Origin: Bacteroidales bacterium
GTDB taxonomy: Bacteria; Bacteroidota; Bacteroidia; Bacteroidales; Dysgonomonadaceae
NCBI GenBank assembly: GCA_012798745.1
Contig: JAAZMQ010000305.1
Span: 1-7,638 of the forward strand
Length of the DNA stretch: 7,638 nucleotides
Direction of reading: 5' to 3'
Positions 1 through 5,212 of this stretch are shown piece by piece. A model generated the notes under the pieces. It saw only the letters and a program-made list of their open reading frames with translations. It searched no databases and was not told the origin of the DNA. The position numbers and the translations under genes are program-made. The stretch's first letter is position 1. Each line of letters opens with the position of its first letter.

Positions 1-881
1 CTCAGATGGGCAACCAGGGTCAGGCATCTGATTCTCCCCGTCGCCTCAGGGAGATGATATGGGATGGCGTTATTGGTCATGTGAGGGAAGTACATGTATG
101 GACTGATAGACCGAATAACGGACTTTTCAAAACCTACTGGCCCCAAGGAGTTGAAAGACCGGTCGATACACCTCCGGTTCCTGCCGCACTCGACTGGGAT
201 CTCTTCCTCGGACCTGCTCCTGAACGACCTTATCATCCTGCATACCATCCATTTACATGGAGGGGCTGGTGGGACTTTGGAACAGGGGCGCTCGGCGATA
301 TTGGATGTCATTCACTGGATCCGATTTTCAGAGCACTTAAGCTCAAGTACCCGACAAGCATACAGGCTGTTTCTACACTGGTAAATGATGAGACCTATCC
401 ATTGGCATCTATAGTCAGATATGAATTTCCTGCACGAGGTGAAATGCCTCCGGTGACGCTTACCTGGTATGATGGTGGAATGAGACCTATGTTAATACCT
501 GAAATGGAACCGGGTATGAAAATGGGCGCAGGCGGTACACTCTACATAGGAGACAAGGGAAAAATCCTCGACGATAAAATATTACCCTTATCATTACGGA
601 ATTCTTATACCCCTCCGGCTCCATATATTCCATCTTCACCCGGACATGAACAGGAGTGGCTCAATGCTTGTAAGGGAGGCGCCGCTGCCGGTTCTGATTT
701 TGAATGGGCAGGCCCGCTTACCGAAACAGTGCTCCTTGGAAATATCGCTTTAAGAAAAGAGCTGAGAGAAACACTGAGCGGAACTCTTCTTAAGTTTGAT
801 CCTGAAAAATTCTCTTTTCCCGATCTCCCGGAGGCAGATAAATTCCTTCATACAACTTACAGAGAAGGCTGGTCGCTCTAG
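1..881 (+). CDS. Gfo/Idh/MocA-family oxidoreductase, C-terminal part (5' end outside window)
   Basis: This is the C-terminal part (about 292 codons) of a probable NAD(P)-dependent sugar or polyol dehydrogenase-like protein of the Gfo/Idh/MocA family. The frame is open to the window edge and the first Met (position 6) lies inside a QMGNQG segment, which in this family follows the Rossmann domain, so that Met is internal. The visible part is the substrate-binding alpha/beta domain: REVHVWTDRP at about 84-113, WPQG at about 138-149, WDLFLGP at about 195-215, then WWDFGTGALGDIGCH at about 267-311, where the Asp and His are the usual active-site positions. The end (LPEADKF...YREGW) is typical of the long, often exported Bacteroidota members of about 440-480 residues. 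The nucleotide-binding and EKP motifs and any Tat signal would be upstream and cannot be seen. The substrate cannot be told from sequence. The gene ends in TAG at 879-881, 138 bp before the convergent SMP-30 gene. Confidence 0.9.
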   Translation, partial: QMGNQGQASDSPRRLREMIWDGVIGHVREVHVWTDRPNNGLFKTYWPQGVERPVDTPPVPAALDWDLFLGPAPERPYHPAYHPFTWRGWWDFGTGALGDIGCHSLDPIFRALKLKYPTSIQAVSTLVNDETYPLASIVRYEFPARGEMPPVTLTWYDGGMRPMLIPEMEPGMKMGAGGTLYIGDKGKILDDKILPLSLRNSYTPPAPYIPSSPGHEQEWLNACKGGAAAGSDFEWAGPLTETVLLGNIALRKELRETLSGTLLKFDPEKFSFPDLPEADKFLHTTYREGWSL

Positions 882-1019
882 TTGGAAAGAAAAATATGGA
901 AATATAAACTAACATCACAAATAAGTACTCAAGATAGCTTATCATAAACCTGATTTTTCATTTTCAAAAACCTATAAAGTGCTTGGTTATTATGGATGAA
1001 TAAAGTAATACTCAACCAG

Positions 1020-1964
1020 CTAAAATTCTCCTTTAAAAAAGAATGCTTTCATTCCTTTTGGACCCGGAGTGGTTTTGAAAAGGCCTCCCGCTTGTGGAAA
1101 TTTTTCAAGATCTTCTCTGTTTGTGCCTGACCCGGCAGTTGTAATATACAATGTTCCCAGATCGTCGTCGCCAAAGGCACATGAAGTTACATTTTTAGCA
1201 GGAACCTTAATTGTACGCAATAATTCGCCGTTTTCAGGATTCCAACAACTCACAGCCGAGCCTCCCCATAGGGCAATCCATAAATTTCCCTCAGCATCGA
1301 TGGTCATTCCATCGGGGGCGCCTAACGAACGCGGAATTTCAACAGCTGTTCGGGGATTACTAATTTCGCCGGTTTCATTATCATAATCCCATGCAGTAAC
1401 TTTTTGGGTAGGTGTATCAATATAATACATTTTTGTAGCATCGAGCGACCATGCAATACCGTTAGAGGTAGTCACACTGTCAATCATTTTATGAACAGAA
1501 CCATCGGGATCGAGGCGGTAAAGGGCACCAGCATGTTTTTCCCCTTTCATACTCATAGTACCTGCCCAAAACCGGCCGGCGGGGTCGCATTTTCCATCAT
1601 TAAACCGATTTCCTTCAATATTTTCTTCCGGATTGGCTATAAATTTCTTTTCACCTGTTTCAAGATCCAACTGATAAAATCCGTTTTCAAGAGCAGCAAT
1701 TACTTTTTCCGACTCTGCAGGAACCACAGTTCCAATCATTTGACCGATCTGTATCTCCTTGTTGATGTTCAATTTCGGATCATAAATATTAAGTATCTTA
1801 CGGGTAATGTCTACCCATAAAAGTTCGCCGGTTTTATAATTCCATATAGCACCTTCCCCCAACTCAGATTTTGAGTCGAGTACGAGTTCAACTTCTTCTT
1901 TTTGTAAAGTTTTAAAATTTACAAACAACAGTACAACAATAATCAAGGATAAAAGCTTTTTCAT
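1020..1964 (-). CDS. SMP-30/gluconolactonase-family protein, probably exported
   Basis: A 314-residue six-bladed beta-propeller of the SMP-30/gluconolactonase/LRE-like family, which hydrolyses sugar lactones (such as gluconolactone) using one divalent metal. The metal-site residues are all in place: E37 in GEGAIW, N168 in TSNGIAW and D218 in APDGMTID. The family's substrate-site segment RFNDGK is at 120-125. The residue 1-20 segment (MKKLLSLIIVVLLFVNF) is a basic start plus a hydrophobic core, so the protein is probably sent to the periplasm or stays membrane-anchored. I see no lipobox cysteine and no clear signal peptidase I site. The start is chosen because it gives the export segment and a normal family length of about 290-310 residues for the mature domain. 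The gene stands alone, convergent with the oxidoreductase at 1-881. A shared role in aldose oxidation (dehydrogenase then lactonase) is possible, but they are not co-transcribed. Exact substrate unknown; a related lactonase or esterase specificity is possible. Confidence 0.88.
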   Translation of the reverse strand: MKKLLSLIIVVLLFVNFKTLQKEEVELVLDSKSELGEGAIWNYKTGELLWVDITRKILNIYDPKLNINKEIQIGQMIGTVVPAESEKVIAALENGFYQLDLETGEKKFIANPEENIEGNRFNDGKCDPAGRFWAGTMSMKGEKHAGALYRLDPDGSVHKMIDSVTTSNGIAWSLDATKMYYIDTPTQKVTAWDYDNETGEISNPRTAVEIPRSLGAPDGMTIDAEGNLWIALWGGSAVSCWNPENGELLRTIKVPAKNVTSCAFGDDDLGTLYITTAGSGTNREDLEKFPQAGGLFKTTPGPKGMKAFFFKGEF

Positions 1965-2019
1965 TTTTTCGGTTAATGAGTTTAAAAATTATACATCTAT
2001 AGGGAAAACTCCTCTTTTA

Positions 2020-2027
2020 CAAATTTA
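2020..2027 (-). promoter_or_regulatory. Possible -7 element of the SMP-30 gene promoter
   Basis: Read on the minus strand this is TAAATTTG, which fits the Bacteroidota -7 consensus TAnnTTTG. It lies about 55 nt upstream of the SMP-30 start codon. The matching -33 position carries only a GTGT-like sequence rather than a clear TTTG, so the call is tentative. Confidence 0.4.
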
Positions 2028-2157
2028 CATAATAGTTTTCAATTGACACACAGACAGATAAAAATAAGTATCAAGACCGCTGCAATTTTGTACTTTTGAA
2101 CGAGCTTAGCCCCAAGGGGTCTATCTCAATAATTAAATGTTTTAATTTAAAGGACAT

Positions 2158-2220
2158 ATGATAGCAGTCGGACTTGATATCCATAAAGATAAGGAATTTT
2201 GTGGAATGCTAAGTTGCTAA
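2158..2220 (+). pseudogene. Remnant of an IS110-type transposase start (20 codons)
   Basis: An ATG preceded by AAAGGA (2149-2154) opens a 20-codon frame beginning MIAVGLDIHKDKEF and stopping at TAA 2218-2220. The pattern hydrophobic-x-VGLDIHKD closely resembles the N-terminus of IS110-family transposases, where the Asp in G-(I/L)-D-(I/V)-x-K is the first acidic residue of the RuvC-like DEDD catalytic site. Everything after about codon 15 is missing: no other frame downstream continues the family, and the rplU promoter starts within 25 bp. This is therefore read as the 5' stub of a transposase gene left after a deletion, not as a functional protein. The match is short, so chance resemblance or a small unrelated peptide cannot be excluded. 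Confidence 0.45.
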
Positions 2221-2223
2221 GTT
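2208..2223. repeat. Tandem 8-bp direct repeat, two copies of GCTAAGTT
   Basis: GCTAAGTT at 2208-2215 is followed without spacer by an identical GCTAAGTT at 2216-2223. It overlaps the stop codon of the transposase-like remnant and lies just upstream of the rplU -33 element. It may be a replication-slippage product or a scar at the edge of the deleted element. Confidence 0.6.
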
Positions 2224-2243
2224 CAAATTAGAAGTGTAAACAA

Positions 2244-2275
2244 TTTGGGTCTTATCAATAAAATATGTATCTTTG
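2244..2275 (+). promoter_or_regulatory. Bacteroidota-type promoter of the rplU-rpmA operon
   Basis: A -33 element TTTG (2244-2247) is followed after exactly 20 nt by a -7 element TATCTTTG (2268-2275). This matches the primary sigma-factor consensus of Bacteroidota (TTTG, 19-21 nt, TAnnTTTG). Transcription should begin around 2280-2285, giving a leader of about 75-80 nt before the rplU start codon. Confidence 0.8.
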
Positions 2276-2293
2276 CAACCTAATTTTGCTAAT

Positions 2294-2353
2294 AGGCTCT
2301 AATAAGAAGCCGTGGAAAATCGGCTCGCCTCAGGCAGATAACAACAAGTTATT
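2294..2353 (+). promoter_or_regulatory. Structured 5' leader of rplU, candidate ribosomal-protein leader
   Basis: The untranslated leader can fold into two hairpins: AGCCG (2308-2312) with CGGCT (2321-2325), loop 8 nt, and ATAAC (2338-2342) with GTTAT (2348-2352), loop AACAA, ending 7 nt before the ATG. AGGC (2294-2297) can close the first hairpin by pairing with GCCT (2327-2330). Alternatively GGCT (2295-2298) can pair with AGCC (2308-2311), or GCC (2327-2329) with GGC (2333-2335), excluding the closed form. Such alternatives would suit autoregulation by a ribosomal protein, known for other ribosomal operons. That is inference here; the stems are short and no covariation was tested. Confidence 0.35.
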
Positions 2354-2359
2354 ACTAAT

Positions 2360-2671
2360 ATGTACGTAGTAGTAGATATTCAGGGTCAACAATTTAAAGT
2401 ACAAGAAGGCCAAAAATTATTTGTTCACAGACTCAAAGCCGAAGAAGGCAGTGAAGTGGAATTTGAAAAGGTGATGCTCGTCGATAACGACGGTAATGTT
2501 ACTGTGGGTACGCCTGTGATTGAGGGCGCAAAGGTGGTTGCCGAAGTGCTCTCGCATGTTAAAGGTGATAAAGTTCTTGTTTTCAAAAAGAAAAGAAGAA
2601 AAGGTTATCAAAAACTGAACGGTCATCGTCAACAGTTCTCACAAATACAAGTAAAAGAAATTATTGCTTAA
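2360..2671 (+). CDS. rplU: 50S ribosomal protein bL21
   Basis: Large-subunit ribosomal protein bL21, which binds 23S rRNA during 50S assembly. The 103-residue length is standard. The start MYVVVDIQGQQFKV and the C-terminal basic signature K-x-L-x-F-K-K-K-R-R-K-G-Y-x-x-x-x-G-H-R-Q (about residues 71-90), followed by the final beta strand, are diagnostic. No Shine-Dalgarno site precedes the ATG; the A+T-rich stretch and a small hairpin lie directly upstream, as is common in Bacteroidota. It is the first gene of a two-gene operon, with rpmA 20 bp downstream, and has its own promoter at 2244-2275. Confidence 0.98.
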   Translation: MYVVVDIQGQQFKVQEGQKLFVHRLKAEEGSEVEFEKVMLVDNDGNVTVGTPVIEGAKVVAEVLSHVKGDKVLVFKKKRRKGYQKLNGHRQQFSQIQVKEIIA

Positions 2672-2691
2672 TCATTTAAAATCAAAAGACA

Positions 2692-2961
2692 ATGGCACAT
2701 AAGAAAGGTGTAGGTAGTTCAAAGAATGGTCGCGAATCGGAAAGTAAACGATTAGGCGTTAAGATATTTGGCGGCCAGACAGCTAAAGCCGGAAACATCT
2801 TGGTTCGCCAACGCGGAACAGTTCATCATCCCGGAGAAAATGTGGGGATGGGTAAAGATCATACGCTTTTTGCATTGGTAGATGGTGAAGTAGTTTTCCG
2901 CAAGAGAAAAGGAAATCGTTCATACGTATCGGTGATTCCGAATATCGGCGTAGAAGCCTGA
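2692..2961 (+). CDS. rpmA: 50S ribosomal protein bL27
   Basis: Large-subunit protein bL27, whose N-terminal tail reaches toward the peptidyl transferase centre and contacts tRNA. At 89 residues it has the usual length. It starts MAHKKGVGSSKNGRESES, the classical form without the cleavable N-terminal extension found in Firmicutes, then LGVKIFGGQ, AGNILVRQRGT and PGENVGMGKDHTLFA, all family hallmarks. It follows rplU by 20 bp with no clear ribosome binding site, and is read from the same promoter. A strong terminator follows 57 bp after its stop. In many Bacteroidota serS comes next; here it does not. Confidence 0.98.
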   Translation: MAHKKGVGSSKNGRESESKRLGVKIFGGQTAKAGNILVRQRGTVHHPGENVGMGKDHTLFALVDGEVVFRKRKGNRSYVSVIPNIGVEA

Positions 2962-3018
2962 TTCTGTTGCTTTCCAAAGTTGATATAGAAATTAAAGACC
3001 ATAAAATATTCAAAGTTG

Positions 3019-3055
3019 AAAAACAACCTGCTTCATTAGAAGTCAGGTTGTTTTT
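3019..3055. terminator. Rho-independent terminator, probably bidirectional, between rpmA and hisIE
   Basis: A perfect 12-bp outer stem AAAAACAACCTG (3019-3030) with CAGGTTGTTTTT (3044-3055) encloses CTTC/GAAG (3031-3034 with 3039-3042) around an ATTA loop, with a single bulged T at 3043. On the plus strand it is followed by further T-rich sequence (to about 3062). On the minus strand the stem itself ends in TTTTT followed by CAACTTT. It can thus end both the rplU-rpmA and the convergent his transcripts. Confidence 0.85.
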
Positions 3056-3090
3056 ATTTTTGACAGATGTGTTAAAAACAATTTTTTCAA

Positions 3091-3678
3091 TTATTTTGCT
3101 CTTCCTTGAAGCACCTCTTCGATGTCCGTTAATTTCAAGTTTTTTGTTTTCAGGAGAATGAGAAAATGGTATAGCAGATCGGCCGCTTCGTTTTTAAACA
3201 AATCGATATTGTTGTCTTTTGCTTCTATGATCAGTTCTACAGCTTCTTCACCAACTTTTTGAGCAACTTTGTTCACTCCTTTTTTGAAAAGCGAGTTGGT
3301 ATATGAATTTTCCGCATCCGATGCGATGCGTTGTTCAATGGTTTGTTCCAGTTTGTATAGAAAACCTTTTGCCGATTCTTCTTTAAAGCACGATGTTGAG
3401 CCGGTATGGCAGGTTGGACCTTGCGGGTATACTTTTATCAGGAGGGTGTCCCCATCGCAATCGGTGAGGATTTCGTCCACAATCAGGTAGTTACCCGAGA
3501 TTTCGCCTTTTGTCCATAATCGGTTTTTACTCCGACTGAAAAAGGTAACTTTGCCTTCGGCCTGTGTTTTTTTGAGTGCCTCTTTGTTCATGTAACCCAA
3601 CATCAATACCTGTCCTGTAAGCGTATGTTGAATAAGTGCGGGCACCAAACCATTTGATTTTGAAAAATCTATGTTCAT
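3091..3678 (-). CDS. hisIE: Bifunctional phosphoribosyl-AMP cyclohydrolase / phosphoribosyl-ATP pyrophosphatase
   Basis: Catalyses steps 2 and 3 of histidine synthesis: hydrolysis of PR-ATP to PR-AMP, then opening of the adenine ring to ProFAR. The 195 residues contain both domains. HisI (about 1-105) has WTKGEISG at 55-62, the metal-site D73-C-D-x-D77, and C90-H91 with C97 for zinc. HisE (about 107-195) has the MazG-like helices with E144-E145-x-x-E148 and N163-E-A-A-D167, which bind magnesium. Both sets of catalytic residues look complete. It is the last gene of the his operon; its ATG overlaps the hisF stop in an ATGA, implying translational coupling, and the terminator at 3019-3055 lies 36 bp beyond its stop. 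Confidence 0.97.
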   Translation of the reverse strand: MNIDFSKSNGLVPALIQHTLTGQVLMLGYMNKEALKKTQAEGKVTFFSRSKNRLWTKGEISGNYLIVDEILTDCDGDTLLIKVYPQGPTCHTGSTSCFKEESAKGFLYKLEQTIEQRIASDAENSYTNSLFKKGVNKVAQKVGEEAVELIIEAKDNNIDLFKNEAADLLYHFLILLKTKNLKLTDIEEVLQGRAK

Positions 3679-4427
3679 CTTACTTCAATATGTTGTGTTC
3701 GTAAATATGCTTTGAGTTCGGGAATAGAAATTTCTCCGTAGTGGAAAATGCCTGCAGCCAATGCTGCACTTGCTTTTGTTTTTAGAAAAACTTCAGCAAA
3801 ATGTTCCATTGTTCCTGCTCCACCCGAAGCAATGACAGGAATATTCACTGCTTCGCTTACTTGGCGGGTAATATCGATGGCAAACCCTTCTTTTGTACCA
3901 TCGTGATTCATGGAAGTAAGCAAAATTTCACCTGCTCCACGTCGTTCACCTTCTTTTGCCCAATCGAGTGCAAGGAGAGAGGTGGGTGTTTGACCGCTGT
4001 TTATGTATACTTTCCACTCATTGTTTTCGAATTTGGTATCAATGGCCAATACAACACACCTACTGCCCAGCTGTTCGGCAATTTCGTTAATGAGTTCGGG
4101 GTGTTTTACTGCCGCAGAATTTATACTGATTTTATCTGCTCCGGCCGCAATAATGGCTTTGGCATCTTCCAACGAATGGATACCTCCGCCCACGGTGAAG
4201 GGTATGTTGATTTCGCGGGCGATTTTCTCAACCAATTGTGTAAGTGTTTTGCGCTTTTCGATGGTTGCGGTGATATCCAGAAAAACCAGTTCATCAGCCC
4301 CTTCTTTCACATAGCGTTGGGCCAGTTCCACAGCATCACCTGCATCGCGGATACCCACGAATTTCACTCCTTTCACGGTGCGTCCGTCTTTAACGTCGAG
4401 GCAGGGAATAATTCTTTTTTTTGGCAT
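3675..4427 (-). CDS. hisF: Imidazole glycerol phosphate synthase, cyclase subunit HisF
   Basis: The (beta/alpha)8-barrel cyclase half of IGP synthase, turning PRFAR plus ammonia into imidazole glycerol phosphate and AICAR. At 250 residues it is of normal length. The catalytic aspartates D11 (IPCLDV) and D130 (LAIDTK) are both present, as are the phosphate-binding loops VGGGI (79-83) and ASGGAG near residue 200. HisF normally receives ammonia from the glutaminase HisH through the barrel, but no hisH gene is present in the visible operon. The start is preceded by an A-rich stretch with no Shine-Dalgarno site, and the gap to hisA is 29 nt, the only intergenic gap among the his genes here. The stop overlaps the hisIE start by 4 nt. 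Confidence 0.97.
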   Translation of the reverse strand: MPKKRIIPCLDVKDGRTVKGVKFVGIRDAGDAVELAQRYVKEGADELVFLDITATIEKRKTLTQLVEKIAREINIPFTVGGGIHSLEDAKAIIAAGADKISINSAAVKHPELINEIAEQLGSRCVVLAIDTKFENNEWKVYINSGQTPTSLLALDWAKEGERRGAGEILLTSMNHDGTKEGFAIDITRQVSEAVNIPVIASGGAGTMEHFAEVFLKTKASAALAAGIFHYGEISIPELKAYLRTQHIEVR

Positions 4428-4456
4428 ATTTTATTGTTTTTTGTAATAATGATGTT

Positions 4457-5212
4457 TTAATCGGTGATAAATGCAGAGAGTTCTTTTAGCGTTATTTTTC
4501 CTTCGTAAATGGCTTTGCCGATGATAGCTCCTTCACAACCTGTCTCTTGCAAAGCAATCAAATCGTCGATTGAAGAGATGCCGCCGCTGGCAATGAGCTT
4601 TACGTTGGTTTTTTCTAAAATTTCTCGATAGAGTGCTGTGTTGGGTCCTGCCAACATCCCGTCTTTCGAAATATCGGTACAAATCACATAAGTAACCCCT
4701 TTTTGGGCATAATCCGAAATAAAATCCACTACATCGGTTTCCTGTTGTTCCTGCCATCCTTGCGTGGCGATTTTTCGATGAAGACTATCGGCGCCAAGAA
4801 TGATTTTATCGCTCCCGTACAAGTTGAGCCAATGAAGAAACCATTCCGGGTTTTGGGCTGCAACGCTGCCTACAGTAACCTGTACAGCTCCGTTGTCGAA
4901 TGCGATGCGGATGTCTTCGTCCGATTTGATGCCTCCGCCAAAATCGACAGATAAGTTCGTTTTTGTTGCTATTTCGTTTAGTATATGGTAGTTGACGATA
5001 TGTTTCGATTTTGCGCCGTCCAGATCAACCAGATGGAGGTATTTTATGCCGTTGTCTTCAAATTCTTTTGCTACATCCAGCGGATTGTCGCGATAAATTT
5101 TCTGTGTGGTGTAATCGCCTTTGGTTAGACGTACACATTTTCCGTTGATGATATCGATAGCAGGAATAATTCTCAGTTCTGATTTGTTGACCAAGTGTGT
5201 TTTAGCTGTCAT
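4457..5212 (-). CDS. hisA: ProFAR isomerase HisA
   Basis: 1-(5-phosphoribosyl)-5-[(5-phosphoribosylamino)methylideneamino]imidazole-4-carboxamide isomerase, the Amadori rearrangement making PRFAR for HisF. A (beta/alpha)8 barrel of 251 residues with catalytic D20 (IIPAIDI) and D142 (ILGADS), phosphate-binding FGGGI (91-95) and ASGGI (208-212), and CTDISKDGMLAGPN at 178-191. The first catalytic Asp is normally residue 7-9, so the protein carries about 11 additional N-terminal residues (MTAKTHLVNKSE). The ATG is nevertheless the best start: it overlaps the hisB stop as ATGA, is preceded by AAAGGA, and has no later ATG before the first strand; a TTG at codon 7 is an alternative. In related operons hisH would lie between hisB and this gene; it is absent. 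Confidence 0.96.
   Translation of the reverse strand: MTAKTHLVNKSELRIIPAIDIINGKCVRLTKGDYTTQKIYRDNPLDVAKEFEDNGIKYLHLVDLDGAKSKHIVNYHILNEIATKTNLSVDFGGGIKSDEDIRIAFDNGAVQVTVGSVAAQNPEWFLHWLNLYGSDKIILGADSLHRKIATQGWQEQQETDVVDFISDYAQKGVTYVICTDISKDGMLAGPNTALYREILEKTNVKLIASGGISSIDDLIALQETGCEGAIIGKAIYEGKITLKELSAFITD

Larger units (their letters stand above)
1965..2359. other. Intergenic region between divergent SMP-30 and rplU genes
   Basis: A gap of about 395 bp between divergently transcribed genes. From left to right it holds a possible minus-strand -7 element (2020-2027), a lone plus-strand TAnnTTTG match (TACTTTTG, 2091-2098), a short GC hairpin (CCCC/GGGG around 2110-2119), an A+T-only inverted repeat (AATTAAA at 2131-2137 with TTTAATT at 2141-2147), a broken transposase-like ORF (2158-2220), an 8-bp tandem repeat (2208-2223), the rplU promoter (2244-2275) and the rplU leader. 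The stretch 2030-2130 has no coding potential that I can recognise. Confidence 0.7.

Noticed and set aside
6..8. ATG at position 6 as the true start of the oxidoreductase
   Set aside because: It lies in the conserved QMGNQG segment in the middle of the family, the frame stays open to the window edge, and no Rossmann domain would be left.
882..1019. Terminator between the two convergent genes
   Set aside because: Only a 4-bp GATA/TATC pairing and scattered T-rich sequence are present; no stem strong enough to call.
1404..1820. 138-codon open frame on the plus strand opposite the SMP-30 gene
   Set aside because: It is an antisense shadow of a well-conserved beta-propeller gene, with no recognisable domain.
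2041..2160. A complete IS110 bridge RNA upstream of the transposase-like stub
   Set aside because: Only about 55 nt separate the possible transcription start from the ATG, and I cannot find the paired internal loops of a bridge RNA.
2967..3161. 64-codon frame after rpmA
   Set aside because: It runs through the terminator hairpin and into the 3' end of hisIE on the other strand, so it is not a plausible gene.
3801..4460. 219-codon open frame opposite hisF
   Set aside because: It mirrors the hisF coding strand; cysteine- and phenylalanine-rich composition with no family resemblance is typical of an antisense shadow.
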